Positions 1 to 8,940 of a stretch of 64,000 bases of DNA are shown here, piece after piece. This stretch comes from Ischnura elegans. Taxonomy: Eukaryota > Arthropoda > Insecta > Odonata > Coenagrionidae. Below the pieces are notes generated by a model. It ran no database searches. It was not told the DNA's origin and saw only the letters and a program-made list of their open reading frames with translations. Position 1 is the first letter of the stretch. The number at the start of each line of letters is the position of its first letter. The DNA is taken from the NCBI RefSeq assembly GCF_921293095.1, contig NC_060254.1:55412069-55476068 (forward strand), written 5' to 3'. The position numbers and the translations under genes are program-made.

Positions 1-2
1 AG

Positions 3-371
3 TATTTTGACTCTTATGGATTCCCTCCTTTCGTTCAAGATATAATTACCTTTCTTCAACCTTTCACTGTGAAATTTAACCGTAGTCGTTTACAAAATTA
101 TGAATCAGATCTTTGTGGTGAATACTGCTGTCTGTATGCTCTCTTCAAGTCCACCAAAGGGTCCCTATCTCAGTTCACCTCCCTTTTCCCGAATCCTGAA
201 TTAAACGACTGTGAAGTTGTTCGCCTCTTCTCTGAAGAGTTTGGATCAGTTAGGAGACGACGCAAGTGTCATCCTCGCTCGCAAAAGTGTTGTGCTCTGA
301 TAGAAAAAAAACATGTGCAAAAGAGCCATTCGCGCTCGCAAAAGTGCAAAATAAAATCCACATTTAAGTGA
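3..371 (+). CDS. Adenain-like (C5) cysteine protease, C-terminal part
   Basis: Open from the left edge of the window, so the N-terminus with the catalytic His is outside. The frame starts with YFDSYGFPP, the F-D-S-x-G motif of adenovirus-type (adenain, C5) proteases, and continues to LQNYESDLCGEYCCLYAL. There a Gln precedes the Cys of CGxYCC by seven residues, the same spacing as the oxyanion Gln and catalytic Cys of adenain. Such proteases mature capsids in adenoviruses and in Polinton/Maverick and adintovirus elements. The last 35 or so residues are basic and come from a short DNA repeat (CGCTCGCAAAAGTG twice), so the natural C-terminus may be near the EEFG at about base 242. AATAAA lies at 350-355. 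The next gene starts 29 bases downstream, a virus-like spacing. A Ulp1-type protease of another mobile element is the alternative. Confidence 0.6.
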   Translation, partial: YFDSYGFPPFVQDIITFLQPFTVKFNRSRLQNYESDLCGEYCCLYALFKSTKGSLSQFTSLFPNPELNDCEVVRLFSEEFGSVRRRRKCHPRSQKCCALIEKKHVQKSHSRSQKCKIKSTFK

Positions 372-594
372 CATACTTCCTTAGACGTGGTCAGTTACGA
401 TGCAGGAGTCGTACGGGAAACGTCGGAGACCATCATATTCTCTGGAAGAAGACGTGGAAGTTGATACATCAATTCTCGACACACCCATCGCCATCGGCAA
501 GAGCAAATCAGTTGAAATTGGTTGGCTCATAGACTCTTCACTCTTTCTCTCTGGACCTTGTGTGGTGATTTCATCGTTGGGGAAGACTGTGAAA

Positions 595-1436
595 TTAACC
601 CTTTCGAGACCAAGGAGTTTTCGTCTTAGCTTGACTGCTGTACCGCTCCCCAAGAGAGACTTCTTTCTCGTGGTACGGAGCATTTTTGGAGGGCATTCGT
701 TAAGAAGGGTCTCGCTGAACGTTTTTCGACCCCTCCACGGTGGGACTCCGTATTATCTCGGACTCCAAGAGTAGTTGTGCTCCCTCCTTTCCGGGTTTAC
801 GATCATACCTGCGGCATTGGTTCGCGGTCAACTTATGCATTGCTTATATGTATTTAGCAAATGGATAATTGTTGCTTGCACGTAAATTACAGACATTGAA
901 TATAATTCCTCATTTTTATCTGAGCATTGTCAAATTTCAAACGAAGTTCTAAGGCCATTATCAAAGCATTTAACACAGCAAGTATTTCCATGTTGATGTT
1001 TATACATAACTCGAGATATAAGTTAATATTTGTCGTAGAATTTCGTTTAAAAATTGTAAACGCTGCTCAAAAGACAAACAATTCAATTCTTAGTTTATAT
1101 TTCTTGAGAAATGAACAAATATTTATTTCGAAAATTGACTCTATAAACAATTGTATGACCGCTGTCCCTTACCGCTGAGAGAGGTTGTAAAAGACGAAGG
1201 GTCCGGGTACCTGCTCCCGGATTCGGAGGGTTAATCCTAAACCCCGAAGCGTTGGGTCCCGAGACAAAGGCGACCTAAACCCACGACCTTCCTGAAAGGG
1301 GGAGAGCTCGAAAACGTATATATACGTGTTTCGTTCTCTTGACCGGGAAAATCTCACACGTATATATACGCCCGTGGTCTCCCGGGTCAGGAAACGTCCA
1401 CACGTATATATACGTGTACGGTAGGGAAAAGGTTAA
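595..1436 (+). mobile_element. TTAA-flanked piggyBac-type non-autonomous element
   Basis: TTAA occurs at 595-598 and 1433-1436. The inner ends start CCCTTTCGAGACC on the left and, read inward, CCTTTTCCCTACC on the right, a weak 8/13 match. Two facts support an insertion. The PC4-like frame on the left continues in phase on the right after one TTAA, and 599 to about 1010 is repeated at 24,037-25,450, also behind a TTAA. The interior has no transposase-like frame. The right part carries three spaced palindromes. Confidence 0.65.
1314..1415. repeat. Three ACGTATATATACG palindromes at 44-bp spacing
   Basis: The palindromes lie at 1314-1327, 1358-1370 and 1402-1415, so their starts are exactly 44 bases apart. 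The sequences between them align loosely, so this is a degenerate tandem repeat with a conserved palindromic core. It sits in the subterminal region of the TTAA-flanked element, where transposase-binding repeats are often found. That role is inferred. Confidence 0.6.
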
Positions 1437-1790
1437 ATGTGCATGAGTGGACAGACCTACAAAACGAGGAACCTGCAATAACAGACTACTTCAACGCTTC
1501 AGTGAAACCTGCGTATGTGAAATCATTCATCCGATTTCCCAAATTCTTTGGTAAACCTCACATTACTTTGGGGGAAGAACGTGTACCATTAAACGCCTCT
1601 GATTGGAAGACGTTTACACACTCATTTGAACAGATTAGTGCGATCTTAGATTACGTTGAAAATCGAAGAGGTAGAGTGCTTCACGATCTGAGTAGGATCT
1701 CTCAAGCCTTGGAAAATTTCAACCTCGATGAGTTGTGTGTCACCTTTGGTAAGAATCCATTCAGCAAGTTAAGAATAGCATTCCCAAAGG

Positions 1791-2351
1791 ATGTATCACA
1801 CTGAACAGTACCCCAGTAGAGGCAAGGAAATAAAGGCGGCGGTCTTGGATTTCCAAGCGCTCGTTGATGGGGGAAACAATTTTATCGTTCGTGAACTTGC
1901 TATCGAGGATCTCGAATATGACCGACGAAAGTCGTGGGTATTCCAGATGCCTTCCGATAAGCAGTTGGACGACGACAATATGGCAAATGAATGGCTGGTG
2001 AGATCTTACCATGGAATTCCCATTGATGCGGGAACCGTATCATACGAGGAATTTCCCAGAATTCTGAAGGAACAAATCAGGTCGTACGACTTCTTATTCG
2101 CAAAGGGTGTGGAAAAGTGTCAATTCCTTTCATACGCGTGCGATCGTACGGTGTTTGAATTGGAAAAATATTTTAACGTTCCCTCTCTAAAGAAACTTGA
2201 ATCATCGGGAGTTGAGTGCTCTTTATTGACTCATAGGAAGGATGATTTCGCATGTGCTGTGAAAAACTGCTCCAAGTTGAAAAAGTGGCTTCTTTCGAAT
2301 GTGTCAAAGAACAAAATATTGGCGGTGATGGAGACTGTGACAATGAAGTGA
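1791..2351 (+). CDS. DEDDh exonuclease-like protein, probably without catalysis
   Basis: An ATG-started ORF of 186 codons; its frame is closed by a stop at 1776-1778. Residues about 15-35 form a strand with AAVLDFQAL, at the place of the exonuclease D-x-E motif. Around residues 95-115 SYDFLFAKGVEKCQFL occupies the place of motif II, and near residues 145-170 an H followed by FACAVKNCSKLKKWL resembles the H-x4-D-A-x-x-L motif III. The usual acidic residues are Gln, Lys and Asn here, so the protein may be a non-catalytic relative. From memory, related proteins of unknown function are frequent in insect genomes and virus-like elements. The start overlaps the preceding stop by 14 bases, suggesting coupled or frameshifted expression of one cistron. 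No frame damage is seen. The fold assignment is by eye only. Confidence 0.55.
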   Translation: MYHTEQYPSRGKEIKAAVLDFQALVDGGNNFIVRELAIEDLEYDRRKSWVFQMPSDKQLDDDNMANEWLVRSYHGIPIDAGTVSYEEFPRILKEQIRSYDFLFAKGVEKCQFLSYACDRTVFELEKYFNVPSLKKLESSGVECSLLTHRKDDFACAVKNCSKLKKWLLSNVSKNKILAVMETVTMK

Positions 2352-2720
2352 AATATATACATTTATCAGTGATGTGATTTTCTTTACCTCAAAGAAATGG
2401 TGATGGACCCACTATGTGAAAAAAAAGATTTTTTCATTTATATGATGTCTTATTTTTTATTATAATAATGTTTTATGGGGGATTTATTACTTATGTGAAT
2501 CTGGTGTTTTTATTGATGATGTACAATGTAATGATTAAAAAATATAATTATTTTATTTCGTCATGTGTTTCTTTTTTAAAAAAATAACTTCCCCACCTCA
2601 TCCTCACGCATGCGCAATCCACCACACTTTCAAACAGCTAATCACTAAGCTTGTAGCAAAAGCGGGGAAATCCCAGCATCCTCAATCAACCACCCCTCCC
2701 CATCCTGTCACTAATAGGTG
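2352..2720. other. Intergenic spacer of the virus-like cluster
   Basis: AT-rich to about 2580, then a CA-rich, CCACC-containing stretch leading into the TATA box. No ORF and no clear AATAAA close to the stop of the upstream gene. Confidence 0.5.
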
Positions 2721-2756
2721 TATATAAATGGCCCACCGAGAGATTATTAGCTCAGT
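2721..2756 (+). promoter_or_regulatory. TATA box plus TCAGT initiator
   Basis: TATATAA at 2721-2727 and the arthropod initiator TCAGT at 2752-2756. The A of the initiator (2754) is 33 bases from the first T of the TATA box, close to the normal distance. This pair matches RNA polymerase II promoters of insects and of early genes of insect DNA viruses. Confidence 0.6.
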
Positions 2757-2766
2757 CAACGTTAAC

Positions 2767-3156
2767 ATGGCCTCCAGAGCTGTCGCTGAGCTGCTGCTGC
2801 AAAGAGATCCCGAAGCCACCCTTGAGGACACCAATCTCCGGGTGGAGAGGCAGTCAGATCCTGATACTTACATTGTATACATCCCTCATCTAGGCAAAGA
2901 TTTTGTGCTCACGTTGACTTTTAAGGAAGAGCACGTCTGCGTATTCCAATACCAGAAGAAGACATTTGTAGCGGTCGGACAGGATGCGGTTTTCTCAGGT
3001 TTCAGGGATGAGAATGGCGTAGTGGAGAGATTTAATATAACTCATCAGGATGACATCACCGATCCGGAAAAGCGGCGCCTTGCGGAAAAGCAGCACCCTA
3101 TCATCTGGTGTGATGTGTACGAACGCATCCGGCCTCGATTCTATGCTAAAGGATGA
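2767..3156 (+). CDS. Unrecognised 129-aa protein of the virus-like cluster
   Basis: An in-frame ATG at 2728 overlaps the TATA box and lies upstream of the predicted cap site, so the ATG at 2767 in ACATGG, 13 bases after the initiator, is the better start. The protein begins MASRAVAELLLQRDPEATL, alternates short hydrophobic strands (YIVYIPHL, FVLTLTF, VCVFQY) and ends with charged segments and a YERIRPRFYAKG tail. It looks like a small soluble beta-rich protein, with no signal peptide and no membrane segment. I do not recognise a family. Its own promoter and poly(A) signal suggest a complete transcription unit. A small virion or regulatory protein would fit but is unsupported. Confidence 0.6.
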   Translation: MASRAVAELLLQRDPEATLEDTNLRVERQSDPDTYIVYIPHLGKDFVLTLTFKEEHVCVFQYQKKTFVAVGQDAVFSGFRDENGVVERFNITHQDDITDPEKRRLAEKQHPIIWCDVYERIRPRFYAKG

Positions 3157-3326
3157 GGAGGAGTAAGAGGAATTAAAGGTGTTTGCACTGACGGTCCTAA
3201 ACCTGTGTGTTATACTGACCATCTACGATCAAAAGTGAATTATGTTACCTTATATGCTACTAAAGGTAACCGTCTGCGTACAATTAAGTTTATACTTAAA
3301 CTTGAGGACGATATGGATGTATATTG

Positions 3327-3332
3327 AATAAA
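3327..3332 (+). terminator. AATAAA poly(A) signal
   Basis: AATAAA, 171 bases after the stop codon of the 129-aa gene, followed by A/T-rich sequence. It is the first AATAAA after the gene. Confidence 0.5.
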
Positions 3333-3420
3333 GAAAAACTTACTCATTAAAATTGTTGTTCTGATTTCTCCTTGAAAAATGAAAGAACAGAGTATTGGCT
3401 TTTTTCATTCGTTTAATCAC

Positions 3421-3690
3421 CTCAACAACCACGAGGCGCCACAAACAACCAATCAAAATGCTTGGATATTCAATACATTTCAAAAAAGCGCGCGAAAAAA
3501 ATTGAAGCATCCTCAACTAACCGCGCAAGCGCACCTTCGTATTCATTTGTTTCATCACCTCAACCACCACGAGGCGCCACTATAGGTCACGTGACTTCAA
3601 ACAACCAATCAAAACACTTGGATTTCGATAAATCGATATATCGAATCGAATAATTCAAGATGGCGGAAAATGCAAGATGGCGACTGTCCC
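3421..3690. promoter_or_regulatory. Promoter-like block with duplicated boxes
   Basis: CCACGAGGCGCCAC occurs twice (about 3428 and 3567), each followed by an AACCAATCAAAA CCAAT box. The second unit also has the palindrome GGTCACGTGAC (an E-box), the run CGATAAATCGATATATCGAA similar to DRE sites, and two AAGATGGCG motifs (about 3658 and 3674). These elements are typical of housekeeping promoters. No gene was found directly downstream, so it may be a relic or belong to the virus-like cluster. Confidence 0.35.
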
Positions 3691-3828
3691 AGTATCCCCA
3701 TTTTTACACTACTGATATGTTCCGTGTGCCAAACGTGCGAATATATGAATGGAAAGTATATCCTGTTCTAATTTGAATCATATATTAATACATGTTCCTT
3801 TCCACTAAAATCGTTCGTGCAACCAGAT

Positions 3829-3866
3829 ATTAACTCGTACGTGTTAATTCGTCGTGTAAACAGGCA
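3829..3866. mobile_element. End fragment of the 235-bp MITE family
   Basis: Matches the right terminal repeat of the two full copies at 7327 and 35177 (ACGTGTTAAT, then GTGTAAACAGGC). Confidence 0.5.
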
Positions 3867-5051
3867 TTTAGACTGTTAACCGTCGTGACGTCTAATAGCT
3901 ACTATTTCTACCCAATCATACGATGCGCAAGGAATTATTTGAGCAAATTATGTAATACTATTGTTTATATTCCATACTGAAAAGCAATAGCAAAAGCAAA
4001 GGTCGAGGAAAATAAATGAATGAACTTTGTAAGGTTCACTTAATATATTAAAAAACAAGACCCGGGTTTCGTAACATGGTTACATCTTCAGGTGCATCGA
4101 TCATGTGTACATCTCCTTGAATATCAAATCAGGTGTGACAGTAAGGACATCTATGTCGGAAATGAGTGGGGTAGGAGGTAAGTATTGATGATGGTGGTAG
4201 GTAAGTGATGTTAGGAAACCCGGATCGTGTTTTTTCTATATATTTAGTTATCCTTACTAAGTTTATCTATTCATTTTCCATAATGGAAAGGTTTCATAGA
4301 GTCAAGCCTGAAACCATTACCTATATTCGGTTGAGGTTTTGAAAGACTTTTAAAGCTGTTTTGTCCCCTTCCACCATCAGACAACATCTCCGCTAGTCTA
4401 TAAACGAAAATGAACGGGAAAATGTTTGTGATCCCTGCGTTAAGATTCGGTTTCCGTTTATGATATTCCGCGCCATCGTTAAATTTAAGGTTTTATCCAG
4501 CGCAAAAGGATATTTTAACGCTTCTATATGGAGTACGATAAAACTCAAATGCATATAGTTGATTAATTATAATTCTTTTCAATTCAGTAATTGTATACTT
4601 CTTTCCTTGGGACATCAATTTTGCCGCGCTGGGAAGACTTGCGCGTTCCTATGACCCCTAGAGCCATACTGGCGGGATCATAGTCCGTCCGAACACGGGA
4701 GGCGGGTAAAAGATTCAGGTTTCATAAATTGTATTTTGCCTTTTTTAAAGTGTGACACTAAGTGCTACATAGCTAACTGACATAACTCCGTCGTGTTTAG
4801 ATTATTTTTTCATTAAAGCTGAGACGAGAGCTAAAGACGAGAAGTCAGTCACAATTAAGTCACACGTAAAAATGAAAACTGTTAACAAAAAATTACAAAG
4901 TAAGCTTACATTTATGCGATAATTTTTCAGGGTGGGGTGCGATTCGTGATTCATAATAGCGTAGGTGGTCGTCCAGACCCTGGATACGCGGCTTGTGCTG
5001 GGCTATCGAGCGTTGCCTTAATCATTTACCCGCCTTCCGTGTTTTGACAGA
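3867..5051. other. Non-coding; one inverted-repeat element at 4051-4234
   Basis: Ends AAAAACAAGACCCGGGTTTC (4051-4070) and GGAAACCCGGATCGTGTTTTT (from 4214) form imperfect terminal inverted repeats of a MITE-sized element of about 184 bp. I see nothing else supportable in this stretch. Confidence 0.45.
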
Positions 5052-5065
5052 CTATAACTCTAAAT

Positions 5066-5259
5066 CGTTGATAATGGCTTCCGGGTGCAGCTGCGTGTTG
5101 CGCTTTGTCGTGCAAGCTTTCGCGACCGTTGCAGGACGCATCATCAGGCGATGAATGCTTAACGGTAATGCGTAACGGTGATGATGCGTCCTGCAACGGT
5201 CGCGAAAGCTTGCACGACAAAGCGCAACACGCAGCTGCACCCGGAAGCCATTATCAACG
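5066..5259. repeat. Perfect 81-bp inverted repeat
   Basis: The left arm 5066-5146 and right arm 5179-5259 are exact reverse complements over 81 bases, with a 32-base spacer. CTATAACTCTAAAT lies at 5052-5065, directly left of the arm, and again at about 5291-5304. No terminal motif of a known transposon is visible. The exact match points to a recent origin or to gene conversion between the arms. Confidence 0.85.
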
Positions 5260-6807
5260 ATGCCCCTCGCTGCGAAAACCTACGTTCAAAGCTATAACTC
5301 TAAATGTCTCCCGGTAGAGCCACCTGGGATTGGCAGGACACGTAATGGTTCCATGTACAAAACACTATTGGAATGGAAGTGGTAAACCCTACCAACTATC
5401 TCGTCGCTGAAAAAATGGAGTACAGTAAAATGAGCCTGGGACACTCATCAAACGGAACTCGCCTGTAAAGGGCGGGTGTACGCGGCAGCGAGGTTGGCAA
5501 GGTCCTCGGGGTCATCAACATGCGCAATCCTTGGAGAGACTTATCAACAGCAGCAGCATCAAAGAAAAAAGACCAAGAAGACGGCGAAGACGAGAAGTCA
5601 GTAATAAATGTAGGTACGTAGAATGTGAGGACAATGATCAGGGCGAGGAAGATGGAAAATATCAAAGGGGAAATTGAGAAAGGAAGGATGGATATCTAAG
5701 GATTATGCGAATTGGGGTAGGAGGATGGTGGGGACCGCTGTAGTGATGGGCATAGGGTTATGCGTATATAGTGGTGGGAAAGAAAGTCAACGAGGGGTAG
5801 CTATAATGTTAAACGGGAAGATGGGTAAGCGTGTGGTAGGTATAGATCAGGTAAGCGATAGGATTCTGGTGGTGGAAATTGTCTCGTGATCCACCAACCT
5901 TGTGGTGGATCGAGTTCACATGGCCACTAGTAATCACAGGGAGGAAGAAGTAGATGATGTGTATGAGCAGCTCGAGGAAATACCTAATTAGAGAAACCCC
6001 GGGTAGGAATAATCTAGTAGTGATGGGGGACTGGGACTCCTCAGCCTGGGATGGGTAGGAAATAGGATTATTTGTATTAGCAATGCGTAACGACAGGAGA
6101 GTGATAGTAGTAGGAGAACCAACTTATTCATCACGAACGCATGTTCAATCATAATAAAGGTCGGAAGTACATAAAGAAAAGTCCACGGGATATGGGGAGA
6201 TATCAAGTAGGCTACATCATTGTAAGACAGAGGTTTAGGAATAGTGTGAAAAACTTGCGTAGCTTCCCTGCAGCTGATGCGGATTCCAATCACAGGCTAG
6301 TGCTTATGAAATAAAACTTAAGATTCAAAAGACTTATGAAAATTAGAACGGCGAGGAAATGAAATGTAGTAGCTCTGAAGGGGACGACGAGGAGAGATTA
6401 CTAGGAACTAGTGCGTAACAGCATCCGGGAGATTGAAAATAGCCAGACCGTCGAGGAAGGGTGGGATAATAATAAAACTGGAATAGTCAAAGGGGCTACG
6501 AAGTCAATTGGCTACGTTGACAATAGAAGGATAAAGTAGCCATGGATAACGGAGGAAATGTTAAAAGAAATGAAAGAGAGAAGGAATTGGATGAACTTGG
6601 ACTAAGTGTAAGGCAGGAGGATGTAAAAGGAAGTAAATAATCAATTACGTCGTAAAATTAAGAGGTCGAGGGAGGCTTTGTGGAAAAGACTGTGTGAGGA
6701 AATTGAAAAGTTTCAGAAGGGAGGAGAGGTGGGCGCGTTGTACGCCAGGGTTAAGTTGCTGTCGGGTGGCAAAATATGACAAGCCATGGAAGGAATACGT
6801 GGAGGAT

Positions 6808-7051
6808 TATAGTCTGTATACCGTAGGGTGGCGCACAGGTCCGCCAGCTACCTTAGTCGGTCCGCGAGCCGCGAGCGCCGGGGGAGGAAAGGATCGACCA
6901 TAAAAAATCTATGGGATCGACTTAGGTAGCCGGAAGACCCGTGCGGGTCCTCTAGCTCCAGGGAAAGGGGGGGAGGACCGACCATAAAAACTAAGGGACC
7001 GACTCAGGTAGCCGACGGGCCCGTACGCCATCCTACGGTATACAGACTATA
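6808..7051. mobile_element. Foldback MITE nested in the LINE
   Basis: Terminal inverted repeats TATAGTCTGTATACCGTAGG and CCTACGGTATACAGACTATA; 25 of 26 outer bases match. The interior holds a direct duplication of a segment with GGAC/TCGACCATAAAAA and GGTAGCCG (about 6880-6948 and 6967-7030). Confidence 0.7.
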
Positions 7052-7179
7052 GTATGAAGGAAGGAACAGACCGGAAAGATTGAATTTAGAGGAGGAAAGT
7101 GATGTGCAGGATTATCTTGTACCGCGGATCGGGGAAACGCGGAAATAGAGAGAGTCCTTCGTGATATGAAGGATAAGAC

Positions 7180-7227
7180 CACGGGATATTGTCCACGCCC
7201 GTTCGTGGGCGTGGACAATATCCCGTG
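7180..7227. repeat. 21-bp perfect hairpin
   Basis: CACGGGATATTGTCCACGCC extends to a 21-base arm (7180-7200) and is exactly mirrored at 7207-7227 with a 6-base loop, inside the LINE. Confidence 0.7.
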
Positions 7228-7326
7228 TGAGCTTTTGACGAATCTAGGGAGGGAGGTTTTCCGAACTCGCACGCAGGATCTACGAGAAGGGATATTGGCC
7301 GGACGATTTCATGAACACGGTTCTAA

Positions 7327-7561
7327 AGGCCTGGTTACACGGTAAATTAACACGTACAAGTTGATGTACGTTCGCGTAAATGATTATGGAGGAACGTAAC
7401 GGAACATGTACGAATGCATGAACCAAATTAGAACAGGTTATAATTTCTGTGCATGCAATCGCACAAGTTGGGTGGTTACACGGTGCATTTTGGCGTTCAT
7501 TCTCACGTTCATACATTTAGACATTAACCCGTACGTGTTAATGTATCGTGTAACCAGGCCT
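7327..7561. mobile_element. 235-bp MITE, Harbinger-like, copy 1
   Basis: Ends AGGCCTGGTTACACG and its mirror, with subterminal ACACGTAC/GTACGTGT repeats. TAA flanks both sides (7324-7326, 7562-7564), consistent with the 3-bp duplications of PIF/Harbinger elements. A second copy of exactly equal length lies at 35177-35411. Confidence 0.7.
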
Positions 7562-8940
7562 TAACTTCGCTACCGAAAAAGAAGAAAGCTATAGAATGCG
7601 AAGATTATATAGATTATAAGCATAATATCGCATGCGGCGAAAGTTGTATGTTCTGAGGATATTAAATGGACCAATAGACTAGAGGGCAAACGAGTGTTTT
7701 AGGCAAGATCAGTTTGGTTTCAGAAAAGGAAAGTCAATTCGTGATGCAATAGCAATAATGAGATCGCTGTCAGAGAGAAATCTAGAATGTGACCAGGACG
7801 TGTATGTCTGTTTCGTGGATTTTGAAAAAGTATTCGTTTGAGTGGACTGGGTAAAATTAATTGATATTCTCAAGCGAAGAGGAGTAGATTGGAGGGATGG
7901 GCGACTCATTCTCAATCTCTATATGGTTCAGACTGCGCAAGTGAAGGTAGCGGACGGAAAATCTAGGTGGACAAACATTGGCCGAGGAGTGAGGCATGGC
8001 CGTCCTTTATCTCTGCTGCTTTTTAACATGAACGCTGAGAAGATGGTAAGGGAATGAGTTTGAAGCTGTAGTAAAAGTTGGATGAATGATGCTAAAATCA
8101 ATGAGGCTCGCGGATTATCAGGCGTTGATTAGCCCGTTAGCGAAGGGGCTTCTGGCTCTAGTGAAAGCGTAACAAAAGCGTTGAGAGGAGTATGGCATCA
8201 GAATCAATCACTAGAAGACCAATGAAATACGGTTTTGTAAAGCATTATGATCTATATGTGAGGTTAAAGGTGAAAGTAGACGGGGAAAAGCTTGAGCAGG
8301 TATAGAAATTCAACTATTTGGGAAGCAAATTAGAGGAAAACTGATACAACGGTAAGGACATTAGTAAGAAATTTGAGTTAGCAAAGGAGGCGTTCATGAA
8401 CAGGAAGGAGCTTAATGGAGGATCGCTGTATAAGAGTTCAAAGAAAAGGTTAGTGAGGAGCCTGACCTGGAGTGTATCTCTTTACGGTGCGGAAACGTGG
8501 ACACTTAGGAAGGAGGACGAGAGAAGCCTGGAGGCGTTCGGCATGTGGGTGTGGAGAAGAATGGAGGAAGTAAAGTTGACAGAAAAGGAGGAGCGACGAA
8601 GTATAGACATGTTGGGTGGGGAGAGTAGCTTCTATATGAGCTACGAAGAAGAAAGAAAGGAAGGATGGTGTGCTTAGCGGGAAGGGAATGTTAAAAACAG
8701 AGTTAGAGAGTAGAAAGTTGAGTGAGCGCGGGAAGGAAGGGAATAGGAGTTTTAGATAGAATGAAAGGGAGAATGACTTATTTTTAATGGAAGAGGGAAG
8801 TACAAGAAGGAGAATGAGGTTGCTGGAGTACTTACTGTGTATTCCATGGAAACCTACCTTAATCGGAAGAATACTTTTAAAATAATTTAATACTTATGTG
8901 CCGAAATCTGGGTCGGTAGAAATAAAGAAGTGTGGACATG

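Larger units (their letters stand above)
400..1804 (+). pseudogene. PC4-like ssDNA-binding protein gene, split by a transposon
   Basis: Coding parts are 400-598 and 1437-1804, separated by the TTAA-flanked insertion described separately. ATG at 400 has TCAGT (391-395) just upstream. The 5' part is an open frame of 66 codons rich in beta-strand-like residues, ending in a G-K-T-V-K-L strand. The 3' part resumes in the same phase after one TTAA copy. It contains AYVKSFIRFPKFFGKPHITL, then VPLNASDWKTF and an amphipathic helix, which is the beta-sheet plus helix order of the PC4/p15 C-terminal domain (strand, G-K, strand, L-N-x-x-x-W, helix). The 5' half ends in a similar pattern, suggesting two tandem PC4-like repeats. 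PC4-fold proteins bind single-stranded DNA in transcription or replication; that role here is inference. The stop (1802-1804) overlaps the next start. Alternatives: an uncharacterised transposon or viral accessory protein. Confidence 0.55.
5600..8940 (+). mobile_element. Decayed LINE (RTE/CR1-type non-LTR retrotransposon)
   Basis: Frames are broken by many stops, but three regions are recognisable. First, an AP-endonuclease part at about 5610-6300 starting from a TWNVRTM-like segment, with a V-x-M-G-D-W step. Second, reverse transcriptase at about 7690-8130 with QFGFRKGKSIRDAI, VCFVDFEK, a GRGVRHGRPLSLLLFN block and LADYQA where F-A-D-D is expected. Third, a C-terminal part at 8220-8680 with FNYLGSKL, RKELNGGSLYKS, SLYGAETWTLRKEDERSLEAF and MWVWRRMEEVK. 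This order is that of endonuclease/reverse-transcriptase LINEs abundant in insects. The catalytic box is mutated and the element is dead. Three younger insertions or hairpins lie in it (6808-7051, 7180-7227, 7327-7561). The 3' end is uncertain. Confidence 0.75.
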
